Positions 48,901 to 56,397 of a DNA stretch of 64,000 nucleotides are shown here, one piece after another. Made by a program: the position numbers and the translations under genes. Each line of letters starts with the position of its first letter. The stretch's first letter is position 1. This DNA comes from Verrucomicrobiota bacterium (lineage in GTDB: Bacteria; Verrucomicrobiota; Verrucomicrobiia; Opitutales; Opitutaceae), in contig JAEWNN010000116.1 of the NCBI GenBank assembly GCA_023457035.1, forward strand, positions 1 through 64,000. The letters run 5' to 3'. The notes beneath the pieces were generated by a model. That model was not told the origin of the DNA and ran no database searches. It saw only the letters and a program-made list of their open reading frames with translations.

Positions 48901-49812
48901 CAGCGAGTTCGGGCGACGATTGTCGTTCGTGAACTTCTCGATGTTCGCCCGGAACGTGGTCTTCGAGAAGGGCTTGTAGGTGATCGCCCCGTAGAAGCGG
49001 TCGGTCCGATCGTAGGCCGGTTTGCGGTCGAACCGGCGGTCGTCGTGCACCGCGGCGCCGTAGAGCGCGAACTTGTCCTCGATCAGCCCGAGGTTGAAGT
49101 TGAGCGATCCACGCATCGAGCCGTACTGGTCGAATCGCGTGGAGACGGAGGCGAACTTCTTGTTCACTTGGGCCTGCGCCGTGCTCTGGTTCACGATACC
49201 GGCCGGGCTGCCCATGCCGAACAGCAGCGAGTTCGGACCGCGACTGATCTCGACCGATTGCGTGTTGTAGGCGTCGAACGGGACCGCGCTGATCGACGGG
49301 TAGTAGTTGATCGCAGCGCTGGGTGTCCCTAGACCGCGGACACGATTGGCGTTCGCATTGGTGTAGGTCGCCAGACCGCTGCCCAGCGTTGCACCGGCCG
49401 AGTAGTCACGCACACCATCGTTGCGCATCGTGAGATTGTTCGCTCCAGCCGGTGTGTAGGTCGACGATCCTTCCGTATTCACCTCGTAGCGGAATACGTC
49501 GTTGATGTCTACTGACGCCGTATCCTCCAGTTGCTGTTTGTTGATGACCGAGATCGACGCGGCCAAGTCCGCCAAGTTTGTGCTCATGCGACTGCCCGCG
49601 AGCGTGTTCGCCGCGTAGTAGCCCTTGTCGGCGCTCGCGGTCACCTCGAACGGCGACAGCACGACGACATCTTCGTCGGCGACGTCTGAGGCCGGGGGCG
49701 TGGCGGCGGGCGCGGCCTGCTGCGCCAGACCACACGTTGTGGCGGACAAGGCGAGCAACGATACCGGCAGGTATCGGTTGCGGGTCTTTGAGGTATGCTT
49801 GTATCGGGTCAT
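45985..49812 (-). CDS. TonB-dependent outer-membrane receptor
   Basis: 1275 residues from the ATG at 49812, which begins the signal peptide (NRYLPVSLLALSATTCGLAQ). A linker with the Opitutaceae-style VVVLSPFEVTASADKGYYA motif (about 50-68) precedes the plug (LADLAASISVINKQQLEDTA, RGPNSLLFGMGSPAGIVN near 185-200). The remainder is a beta barrel ending in the terminal Phe of LFQFTTTLEF, as required for outer-membrane insertion. It should bring oligosaccharides across the outer membrane with TonB energy. No SusD-like partner is present, as usual outside Bacteroidota. It has its own terminator and a 388-base divergent upstream gap, so it is probably a single-gene unit induced with the pectin genes. 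Confidence 0.93.
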   Translation of the reverse strand: MTRYKHTSKTRNRYLPVSLLALSATTCGLAQQAAPAATPPASDVADEDVVVLSPFEVTASADKGYYAANTLAGSRMSTNLADLAASISVINKQQLEDTASVDINDVFRYEVNTEGSSTYTPAGANNLTMRNDGVRDYSAGATLGSGLATYTNANANRVRGLGTPSAAINYYPSISAVPFDAYNTQSVEISRGPNSLLFGMGSPAGIVNQSTAQAQVNKKFASVSTRFDQYGSMRGSLNFNLGLIEDKFALYGAAVHDDRRFDRKPAYDRTDRFYGAITYKPFSKTTFRANIEKFTNDNRRPNSLTPRDFVTEWNLAGQPYYDPTTGKVYSGNGNTLGAYVVNASSPHANLVRETIASLPGYDASKWNANQTTYNGISIFGDAALTNSKGFVANSKASDNVLFVPGITWTNQARSMMQIADGELVNWFQPLRGQRYRTAWGKGSNPTAAADLYPTEAAIWADSTWADMYNHGYTASTGWTGLGNNVNGYKYAGVTDRSIYDWRDVNINAMNFGHDKALSLNAEFEQELPGNLFLNAGWFRQDYDSRSNYTVAQLNTATLFVDTTKNLPDGSTNPYFGKVFVEDQDPDRYINKQTDDHYRVMLAWTPDFTRNKGWTKWLGRHQVLGMWSRDESMATAIRQRLNYVDSSSMAGRYRYMNNQNANADGSPSGWNFQSTSLRRTYYLSSPEDPNGVVTRDSGAWDYLNYTGDIKVYDYATSAFTTVNMTTMFNTFDAHTARNQRIVDSLSAAMSNYLWRDRIVTTFGVRKDKYKARTTTNDVIYRQALSTGDTANDLNHLGVFVPAGRPVSIAPAMTPQEKWVDGYYQTDTLFNRWNRWDSLSGTTRTIGGVLRPFKNWESIESRANDGSLFWGFVRSLGISFNESGNFNPPPSAKYDAFGNPLEKPTGKGKDLGIQFSLLDDKLFARVTWFKASNKNERTASTLGLDRLVQHMDTTAFRGWATTIARINMGDDPLDDASWNAAIPTGSAKDLEIRAAVEPIWQQAYSYYDNLAGMGGIGATQDSEAKGIEAELNYNPTPNWTMKLTYGRQDTKYNNVLSQFDSWYAQRNPIWQSANAAAYLLPQYQHLAQYTTTGGRQVDLTNFMTSYGFNSDIRTDNANGWTNVTNYYNLVVLPNVLLNRELQGQSAPGQRKNRASFVTSYTFTAGRMKGFFLGGAERWEDRSIIGYYGKVSGANGTMIDVSDTTRPIYDSANYYTDLWVGYRTQIMKKKVGLKLQLNCSNVFESGSLQTVGVNLDGSPYAFRIIDPRLFQFTTTLEF

Positions 49813-50200
49813 GGGTGTACTTGTGTTTCGACGGAAGCGGTTCGCGGTGGGGTGGTGGAGTGCAGACGCCGACGAGTGCTGGGTTCGGACACTATGCGAA
49901 ACAACGGGGCCTGCGAAAACCGGTTGGGGGTGGTCTGATCGTGCCCGCATAGAAGCTCCCGCGTTTTCCATGACAACCGCACCCCCATCAGACAGTCCGC
50001 ATCGGGCTCCGGCAGGCCTCCCGCTCCGCCGATGATCGCGACTCCCTCCACCGGACTCAGCCCATGCCGTCAACGGTCGTGCCGCGCTCCTGACGGTCCG
50101 ATCCACGCTCGATTGGCCGACCATCCCCGCCCCTGCGACCATCCACCCGCCCCACGCAAAACGCCCACGCCCGAATCCCCGCTCCGCCGCCGCCTCCGTC
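49813..50200. promoter_or_regulatory. Divergent gap between the TonB receptor and the esterase gene
   Basis: 388 bases without a gene. The only distinct site is an AACCGGTT palindrome inside GAAAACCGGTTG (49916-49926), which could be an operator half-site pair. No clear -35/-10 pair is seen for either gene. Confidence 0.3.
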
Positions 50201-51169
50201 ATGTCTGCCTCCCGCCCAGTTCTTGTCGCCCTCGCCGCGCTCGCCGCCACGACGTTGACCACCCTCTCCGCACCGTCCACCAGCAACCGGCCACTGGGCA
50301 CCGTCCCGGCCGCCCCCACCCCGGCCATCCCGCTTTGGCCGGAGGGCGTTCCCGTCGCCCGGCCCGGAATCGGCCCCGAACAAATCGACGCCAACGGCTG
50401 GGTCACGCATATCACTGATCCGACTCTCCTGTTCGTCCCGCCCGCCATCGACCGGCCCAACGGCACCGCGGTGGTGATCTGTCCAGGCGGCGGTTACGTC
50501 GGTCTTTCGCGCCAGCGCGAGGGTATCCAATACGCCAACTGGCTCGGCACGCTCGGCATCGCGTCCTTCGTCTTGACCAACCGGGTCGGCGACTACGGTC
50601 ACCCCGCGCCGCTGCAGGATGTGCTCCGCGCCGTGCGGCTCGTGCGCTCTCGCGCCGCCGAATTCCACATCGATCCCACCCGCATCGGCGTGATGGGCAG
50701 TTCGGCCGGCGGTCACCTCGCCGCCTGCGCCGGCACACTCTTCGACCACCCCGCCGGCAAGACCGGGGCCCCGCTGGATGCCGTATCCGCCCGACCGGAC
50801 TTCCTGATCCTGATGTACCCGGTCATCACCCTCTACGATCCCTTCGCCCATGCCGGCTCGCGGCAGGCGCTGCTCGGCCCGTCCCCCTCGCCCGAACTGC
50901 TCCGCCTCCTCTCCGTCGAGCAGCAGGTCACCGCCGCCACGCCGCCCACCTTGCTCATCCACACCCAGGAGGACCGGAGCGTCCCGGTCGAGAACAGCAT
51001 CCTCTTCTTCCAGGCGCTCACCCGCGCCCACGTGCCCGCCGAGATGTATCTCTTCGAGCATGGCAGCCACGGCATGGCCATGCGCGACGGCCTCGGCACC
51101 GCCTCCGCGTGGCCGAAGCGCGCCGAGGAGTGGCTGCGCGCCCGCGGCCTGCTCGCCCCAGCCCACTAG
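50201..51169 (+). CDS. Exported alpha/beta-hydrolase carbohydrate esterase
   Basis: 322 residues with a Sec signal (VLVALAALAATTLTTLSA). Fold and catalytic triad: oxyanion region VICPGGGYVGLS near 92-103, nucleophile Ser168 in MGSSAGGH, Asp258 in TQEDRSVP and His290 in HGSHGMAM. This BD-FAE/acetyl-xylan-esterase-like family removes acetyl or feruloyl groups from xylan or pectin; the exact acyl group cannot be told from sequence. It begins the plus-strand pectin/xylan run and is divergent from the TonB receptor. Confidence 0.88.
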   Translation: MSASRPVLVALAALAATTLTTLSAPSTSNRPLGTVPAAPTPAIPLWPEGVPVARPGIGPEQIDANGWVTHITDPTLLFVPPAIDRPNGTAVVICPGGGYVGLSRQREGIQYANWLGTLGIASFVLTNRVGDYGHPAPLQDVLRAVRLVRSRAAEFHIDPTRIGVMGSSAGGHLAACAGTLFDHPAGKTGAPLDAVSARPDFLILMYPVITLYDPFAHAGSRQALLGPSPSPELLRLLSVEQQVTAATPPTLLIHTQEDRSVPVENSILFFQALTRAHVPAEMYLFEHGSHGMAMRDGLGTASAWPKRAEEWLRARGLLAPAH

Positions 51170-51415
51170 CATCAACAACCACGGGCCCCGCAGATGGACA
51201 GCGATCTCCAAGCGGTCATCCGTGCTGCTCCGTGTGCCGTCGTACGGCAGAATGGTCATCCTCCGCCGGGATCGCTCCGTAGTGTTGCTTCCCCGCGTGG
51301 CCACGCTGAGTTCCACATTCGTCCATCCCCGAATCCGCCATTCCGCATTCTCGAAGATCCTCCCGAACGGGAGAACGCCATCCGAAGTCCGCAATCCGCA
51401 TTCCGAACTCCGCTC
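51170..51415. repeat. Degenerate TCCG-rich repeat tract before the CBM9-like gene
   Basis: Between about 51325 and 51412 the units ATCCGCCATTCCGCATTC and AGTCCGCAATCCGCATTCCG recur, similar to CCAATCCGCATTCCGAAATC near 18892-18911 and to the TCCGTCG tract before 5901. An open frame continues upstream through this tract to an ATG at 51194, but the signal peptide begins at 51416, so it is taken as non-coding. Confidence 0.45.
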
Positions 51416-52546
51416 ATGTCTTCCTTCCGCCCGCTCGGCTATCTCGCCCTCTTTCTCCTCGCCGCCATCTCCGTCCCGGCCCTTGTCAAACCCGAGCGCA
51501 CCTACCCCATCTTCCAGTTCCCCTCCGACCGGATACCCCGCATCGACGGCGACCCCGCCGACTGGGCCATCGTCCCTGACTCCTACGCCATTGGCACCGA
51601 CCAGCTCGTCGACGACAAGAAGCGCCACACCGCCCCCGACCCGACCGACCTCGACATCCGCGTCCGCGTCGGCTGGGTCAAGGGACTCAACCGCCTCTAC
51701 TTCCTCTACGAGGCGTATGACAACTGCTGGGACTTCACCGCCCCCGACATCCACAACGACACCTTCGAAGTCGTCGTCGACGGCGACGCCTCCGGCGGCC
51801 CGCTCATCGACAAGGCCGAGCCGCGCTTCTGGACCGCCGCCCAGGTTGGCGAAGCCGCCGCCGCGCCCGACGACCGCATTTCCGGCCACGCCGCCCACTG
51901 GGCCATCCACGGCGTCCACGCCCAGAACTACCACATTTTCACCCCCGCCGTCGGCAAGGACTGGTGCATGGCCTGGGGAGCCCCCGCCTGGGTCAAACAG
52001 TTCCCCTCGGCCAACGCCGCCTGCCGCTTCGACGGCCAACCCGGCCAGCCCGGCCACCTCGTGCTCGAGTTCTGGATCACCCCCTTCGACTATGCCGGCC
52101 CCGAGGGCCCGCTGCGCGCCGTCGAGTCCGTCCTCGCCGAGAACAAAATCGTCGGCCTCGCCTGGGCTGTCATCGACTACGACGACGTCGCCAACAGGAA
52201 CAGCCACGCCTTCTGGAACCTCTCCACCAACCACACCATGTACGGCGACGCCTCCGCGCTCTGCGCCTTCCGCCTCATGCCGCTCGAGCCCGCCCTCGCC
52301 CCCCAGTTCGCCGCCCGATGGGCCTGGACGCTCGCCGACGCCTCCCGCCGCCTCGTCGTCTTCTCCGACCGCTCCGCAGGCGAGATCTCCTCATGGAAAT
52401 GGGACTTCGGCGACGGCGCCACCTCCACCGAGCAGCACCCGCAGCACACCTACGCCAAGTCCGGCAGCTATTCCGTCATCCTCGAGATCGCCGGCCCCGC
52501 GGGCACCGACCGCCTCGCCAAAGTCTTCGAGGTCCAGATCCCCTGA
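51416..52546 (+). CDS. Exported CBM9-like/DOMON protein with C-terminal PKD domain
   Basis: 376 residues from the ATG at 51416, which starts a signal peptide (LGYLALFLLAAISVPAL). Residues about 30-300 resemble the carbohydrate-binding family 9-like sandwich (DRIPRIDGDPADWAIVPDSY, VGWVKGLNRLYFLYEAYDNCWD, DTFEVVVDGDASGG, HLVLEFWITPFDYAG). The last ~70 residues are a PKD domain (SSWKWDFGDGATSTEQHPQH). No catalytic motif is seen, so it probably binds a plant glycan at the surface. It lies between the esterase and GH28 on the same strand. The extra upstream frame from 51194 is rejected because it passes through repeat DNA. Confidence 0.82.
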   Translation: MSSFRPLGYLALFLLAAISVPALVKPERTYPIFQFPSDRIPRIDGDPADWAIVPDSYAIGTDQLVDDKKRHTAPDPTDLDIRVRVGWVKGLNRLYFLYEAYDNCWDFTAPDIHNDTFEVVVDGDASGGPLIDKAEPRFWTAAQVGEAAAAPDDRISGHAAHWAIHGVHAQNYHIFTPAVGKDWCMAWGAPAWVKQFPSANAACRFDGQPGQPGHLVLEFWITPFDYAGPEGPLRAVESVLAENKIVGLAWAVIDYDDVANRNSHAFWNLSTNHTMYGDASALCAFRLMPLEPALAPQFAARWAWTLADASRRLVVFSDRSAGEISSWKWDFGDGATSTEQHPQHTYAKSGSYSVILEIAGPAGTDRLAKVFEVQIP

Positions 52547-52580
52547 ACCTACCCGCCCCGCGCATCACCGTGCCGTTCCA

Positions 52581-52677
52581 GTAGGTCCGGTCTCCGACCG
52601 CCCCCCCCCACACACACCACACCTCGCGCCGTGCCACCCCGCATCATCCGCCGCGACCGGTCACAGACCGGTCCCAC
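52581..52677. repeat. Bipartite palindromic repeat (family B)
   Basis: GTAGGTCCGGTCTCCGACCG (52581-52600), then a run of nine Cs and ACACACACC, then GCGACCGGTCACAGACCGGT (52653-52672) in inverted orientation. The poly-C run sits where the left arm would continue, so it may have formed by slippage. Confidence 0.8.
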
Positions 52678-52812
52678 GCACCGCTTCACCCCTCCCATTC
52701 TGGCGCTTGGTGTCGAACGTGCGAAGTCCCTCGCGTCTCCACCAATTCGAGTTCGGCGCCTGGTGGTCGCCGCTCCGACCGTCCGCTCCCGCGCGTCCCA
52801 CTCGCCCCTCGC

Positions 52813-54441
52813 ATGCCCCACCTGCTCCGCCTAGTGCTACTCTCCGTCATGCCCGCCACCACGCTTACCGCTGCCGACTTCAACGTCCGCGCCTTCGGCG
52901 CCAAGGGTGACGGCGTCGTCCTCGACTCACCCGCCATCAACGCCGCCATCGAGGCCGCCAGCGCCGCCGGCGGCGGCACCGTGCGCATCCCCGCCGGCAC
53001 CTACCTCTGCTTCTCCATCCGCCTGCACAGCCGCCTCCGCCTCAAGTTCGAGCCCGGCGTCACCATCGTCGCCGCCAAGCCCTCGCCGGAGCTCGGGGCC
53101 TACGACGCCCCCGAGCCCAACGAGTGGGGCGACCTCCATCAGTACCAGGACTTCGGACACAGCCATTGGCACAACAGCCTCTTCTGGGGCGAGAACCTCG
53201 AGAACGTCACCCTCTCCGGCCCCGGCCTGATCGACGGCACCCACGGCCTCGTCCGCCACGCCAGCTACGCCTCCACCGGACCCAACGGTACCGGCGCCCG
53301 CAGCGCCACCGGCACACCGCCGCCCGAGGTTCTCGGCCTCGGCAACAAGGCCATTGCACTCAAGAACTGCCGCGGCGTCACCCTCCGCGATTTCTCGATC
53401 CTCAACGGCGGCCACTTCGCGCTCCTCGCCACCGGCGTCGACCACCTCACCCTCGACAACCTCCGCATCGACTCCAACCGCGACGGCTTCGACATCGACG
53501 GCTGCCGCCACGTGCGCGTCTCCAACTGCGCGGTCAACACCCCCAACGACGACGCCATCGTCCTCAAGACCAGCTACGCCCTCGGGGCGCTCCGTTCCTG
53601 CGAGAACATCACGATCACCAACTGCACCGTCAGCGGCTACGATATCGGCTCGCTCCTCGACGGCTCCTTCCGCCGCACCGTCACCCACGCACCCGACCAC
53701 GACGGCCCCACCGGCCGCATCAAGATCGGCACCGAGTCCAACGGCGACTTCCGCAACATCACCGTCGCCAACTGCACCTTCGACCGCTCGCGCGGCCTCG
53801 CCCTCGAGTCCGTCGACGGCGCCGTGATCGAGGATGTCGTCGTCACCAACCTCACCCTGCGCGATGTCTCCAACTCCCCGATCTTTCTGCGCCTCGGCAA
53901 CCGCGCCCGCGGTCCCGAGGGCACGCCCGTCGGCGCGATCCGCCGCGTGAAGATCAGCCACGTGACCGCCTCCGACACCGACGGCCGCTTCCCCATCCTC
54001 CTCGTCGGACTGCCCGACCACCCACTTGAGCACATCACCCTCTCCGACATCCACGTCGCCTCCCGCGGCGGCATCACGCTCGCCGATGTCGCCGCCCAGT
54101 CCGAGAAATACATCAACGCCTTCTTCCTCCGCGGCGACGAGCCCGGCGTCATCGGCCCGCGCGCCCCCTTCGCCGTGCCGGAACGCCCGCGCGCCTACCC
54201 GGAGCCGAGCATGTTCGGCCTGCTCCCGGCAGCCGCGCTCTACGCCCGCCATGTCGAACACCTCACGCTGCGCGACGTCCGCTACGAGTTCGCCGCACCC
54301 GATGAACGCCCGCTCGTCGTCCTCGACCACGCCGAAGACGTGACGCTCAGCCGCTTCCGCGCCCCCGCTCCCGCCGGCCCTGCGTACCACCTCACCAACG
54401 TCCGCGCTCTCGACACGATCAACTGCGTTCCCGCGCCGTGA
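52813..54441 (+). CDS. GH28 polygalacturonase-family enzyme
   Basis: 542 residues with a short signal peptide (LLRLVLLSVMPATTLTAAD). It is a right-handed parallel beta-helix. The start FNVRAFGAKGDGVVLDSPAINAAIEAA is the classic GH28 N-terminus. Active-site acids: Asp224 in SNRDGFDIDG and Asp246-Asp247 in TPNDDAIVLK, with RIKIGTES as the RIK motif. It would hydrolyse galacturonosyl bonds in homogalacturonan or rhamnogalacturonan outside the cytoplasm; several exported homologues are exo- or rhamnogalacturonan-specific, so the precise linkage is open. It is flanked by family-B repeats on both sides. Confidence 0.9.
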   Translation: MPHLLRLVLLSVMPATTLTAADFNVRAFGAKGDGVVLDSPAINAAIEAASAAGGGTVRIPAGTYLCFSIRLHSRLRLKFEPGVTIVAAKPSPELGAYDAPEPNEWGDLHQYQDFGHSHWHNSLFWGENLENVTLSGPGLIDGTHGLVRHASYASTGPNGTGARSATGTPPPEVLGLGNKAIALKNCRGVTLRDFSILNGGHFALLATGVDHLTLDNLRIDSNRDGFDIDGCRHVRVSNCAVNTPNDDAIVLKTSYALGALRSCENITITNCTVSGYDIGSLLDGSFRRTVTHAPDHDGPTGRIKIGTESNGDFRNITVANCTFDRSRGLALESVDGAVIEDVVVTNLTLRDVSNSPIFLRLGNRARGPEGTPVGAIRRVKISHVTASDTDGRFPILLVGLPDHPLEHITLSDIHVASRGGITLADVAAQSEKYINAFFLRGDEPGVIGPRAPFAVPERPRAYPEPSMFGLLPAAALYARHVEHLTLRDVRYEFAAPDERPLVVLDHAEDVTLSRFRAPAPAGPAYHLTNVRALDTINCVPAP

Positions 54442-54455
54442 TCTCGCCAACCCTC

Positions 54456-54487
54456 TCGTAGCGAAACCCACCCACGGTCTCGGTTCC
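54456..54487. repeat. Degenerate family-A repeat
   Basis: CGTAGCGAAACCCACCCACGG followed by TCTCGGTTCCG. The GTAGCGAAACC head is intact, but the closing arm has picked up extra bases. Confidence 0.55.
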
Positions 54488-54513
54488 GCCAGCCCCGCTC
54501 TCCTAACAGACAC

Positions 54514-54620
54514 GTAGGTCCGATCTCCGCCCGGTAACTCTCGATACAGTTCACCCCACCGCGCATCGCGCCGCTCCACCCGGCATCATCTTCCACGACT
54601 GTGCGCAGACCGGTCCTACC
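54514..54620. repeat. Bipartite palindromic repeat (family B), degenerate
   Basis: GTAGGTCCGATCTCCGCCCGG (54514-54534) and GCAGACCGGTCCTACC (54605-54620) inverted. Pairing in the left hairpin is weakened. The spacer shares GCGCC...CACCCCGCATCATC-type wording with the copy at 52581, which suggests a common ancestor. The remaining bases to 54709 are AT-richer with ATCGACAATCG-type repeats. Confidence 0.7.
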
Positions 54621-54709
54621 CGCCAATGCCGCCATCCAGGGAGAGAATCGCCCCACGCCGTCTCCCACCCCAAAAATCGACAATCGTAGACCGAAAGTCG
54701 TCCATTCCC

Positions 54710-56029
54710 ATGCGCCTCCTCGCCTTCGCATACCTTCCGCTGCTTATCGCCACCGTCTGCTCCGCAACGCCCCACCCCGCCGGCACCGCATGCCATCCGA
54801 GCATCTCAGCCCCGTCGACCTCCTCTTCCCACTTCAACTCGCCGCCTAGTGGCGTCCTATCCTTCGACTTCGCGCAGCTCACCGCCGCCGATACCTTCAC
54901 TCCAGAGCGCGGTTACGGCTTCGATCTCGGCACCGCGCCCTCCGCCGCGAACACCCCGTTCTACTTCTCCGTCGCCGTACCCGAGGGGAACTACCGCGTC
55001 ACCGTCACCTTCGGCGACACCGCCGTGCCCTCCGCCAACACCGTGAAGGCCGAGTCGCGCCAACTTCTCCTGGAATCGCTCGCCACCCGGCCCGGCGAAC
55101 TCGCCACCCGCACCTTCACCGTCAACGTCCGCAACGCCGCGCTCCCGCCCCCGCCGCAGAACGCCCCCGGCGGCACCGCCGTGCTCCTCAACCCCCGCGA
55201 GGTCGGCCTGCTGCGCTGGGACGACAAGCTCACCCTCGAGTTCAACGGCGCCGCCCCACGCATCCGCTCCGTGGAGATCGCACCCGCCCCCGCTGCGCCC
55301 ACCATCTTCATCGCCGGCGACTCGACCGTCACCGACCAGCCCTACGAGCCCGCCGCCGGCTGGGGCCAGATGCTCCCGCGCTTCCTCAAACCGGAGATCG
55401 CCGTCGCCAACCACGCCGAGTCCGGCGAGACGCTGAAGTCCTTCCTCTCCGAGCTGCGCCTGGCGAAGATCCTCTCACAGATGAAGACCGGCGATTTCCT
55501 GTTCATCCAGTTCGGCCACAACGACGAGAAGAAGCAGTGGCCGCAGACCTACGTCGAGGCGCGCACCACCTACAAGGCCTACCTCCGTGCCTTCATCGCA
55601 GAGGCGCGTCTGCGCGGCGCCACGCCGATCCTCGTCACCTCCATGCAGCGCCGCACCTTCGACGAGCACGGCAGGATCAAGAACACCCACGGCGACTATC
55701 CCGCCGCCGTGCGCCAGCTCGCCGCCGAGGAGAAGGTCGCACTCGTCGATCTCGACCGCGCCAGTACCGCCTTCTACGAGGCGCTCGGACCCGACCGCGC
55801 CCCGCTCGCCTTCAGCGCCGGCGGCAAGGACGCCACGCACCACAACAATTACGGCGGATTCCAGCTCGCCAAGGTCGTCGCCCAGGCGCTGCGCGACGCC
55901 GGCCCCGAGCTCGCCGCCCTCGTGTCGCCGGTTTTCACCGACTGCGATCCCGCCCACCCCGACGCCCCCGAAACCTTCGTCCTCCCCGCCAGCCCCGCCC
56001 GCAGCGACGACGAACTCCGCGGCAGCTGA
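54710..56029 (+). CDS. Rhamnogalacturonan acetylesterase (CE12) with N-terminal beta-sandwich
   Basis: 439 residues from the ATG at 54710, which begins a signal peptide (RLLAFAYLPLLIATVCSA). Residues about 45-190 look like a CBM35-like/RGAE-associated sandwich (FDFAQLTAADTFTPERGYGFD, PEGNYRVTVTFGD). The SGNH domain follows: Ser205 in AGDSTVTDQP, the Gly/Asn blocks in ANHAESGETLKSF and FGHNDEKKQ, and DATHHNNYGG with the terminal Asp-His pair. It removes acetyl groups from rhamnogalacturonan backbone galacturonic acid. A single-domain relative of the two esterase domains in the fusion gene at 38793-41315. It is followed by a long hairpin at 56079. Confidence 0.9.
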   Translation: MRLLAFAYLPLLIATVCSATPHPAGTACHPSISAPSTSSSHFNSPPSGVLSFDFAQLTAADTFTPERGYGFDLGTAPSAANTPFYFSVAVPEGNYRVTVTFGDTAVPSANTVKAESRQLLLESLATRPGELATRTFTVNVRNAALPPPPQNAPGGTAVLLNPREVGLLRWDDKLTLEFNGAAPRIRSVEIAPAPAAPTIFIAGDSTVTDQPYEPAAGWGQMLPRFLKPEIAVANHAESGETLKSFLSELRLAKILSQMKTGDFLFIQFGHNDEKKQWPQTYVEARTTYKAYLRAFIAEARLRGATPILVTSMQRRTFDEHGRIKNTHGDYPAAVRQLAAEEKVALVDLDRASTAFYEALGPDRAPLAFSAGGKDATHHNNYGGFQLAKVVAQALRDAGPELAALVSPVFTDCDPAHPDAPETFVLPASPARSDDELRGS

Positions 56030-56078
56030 GGCGCCCTCAAGTGGCGCCGCTGGTCAAAACCACGGAGTGCCCCGCAAA

Positions 56079-56118
56079 CGCACAAAATCTTGTTCCGATC
56101 GGGACAGAATTCTGTGCG
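56079..56118. terminator. 40-bp near-perfect inverted repeat
   Basis: CGCACA and TGTGCG at the ends and TTCCGATCGGGA at the centre, with four mismatches in 20 pairs, some of which would be G-U pairs in RNA. It is 50 bases past the acetylesterase stop, so it may end that transcript. The gap 56030-56397 also contains a hybrid family-A remnant (CGTAGCGGGAGGACAAAGTC followed by GTTCAG, 56181-56206) and no gene. Confidence 0.5.
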
Positions 56119-56397
56119 GTCGTTTCGCACTCCATCCGCGGCCGTTCACACCCTCGCCTGCGATAGCGGAAACTGGTCCCCGTAGCGGGAGGACAAAGTC
56201 GTTCAGCTGTTCGGCTCAGCCCCAACCCCGCGCACCACCGCGCGCTGCGCCGCAGCGGTGCTTTTCTCCTGTACCTAACACGCCACCGCGTATGCCCGAA
56301 CTGCAAGCTCGACCGCGGCCCGCTCCAGACGAATCGCGGGAAAACACTTCCCGCAGCCGCGCGGCGTGACTAGCCTTTGGCTACGTAGACCAATTCC

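Noticed and set aside
49916..49926. AACCGGTT palindrome as a defined operator
   Set aside because: Eight bases in GC-rich DNA occur by chance and no second site is nearby; mentioned only as a possibility in the gap entry.
49813..50466. Upstream extension of the TonB receptor frame to 50466
   Set aside because: The ATG at 49812 directly begins the signal peptide; the extension overlaps the divergent gap and the esterase start and resembles nothing.
51194..51415. N-terminal extension of the CBM9-like protein
   Set aside because: It translates a TCCG-rich repeat tract, and the signal peptide starts at 51416.
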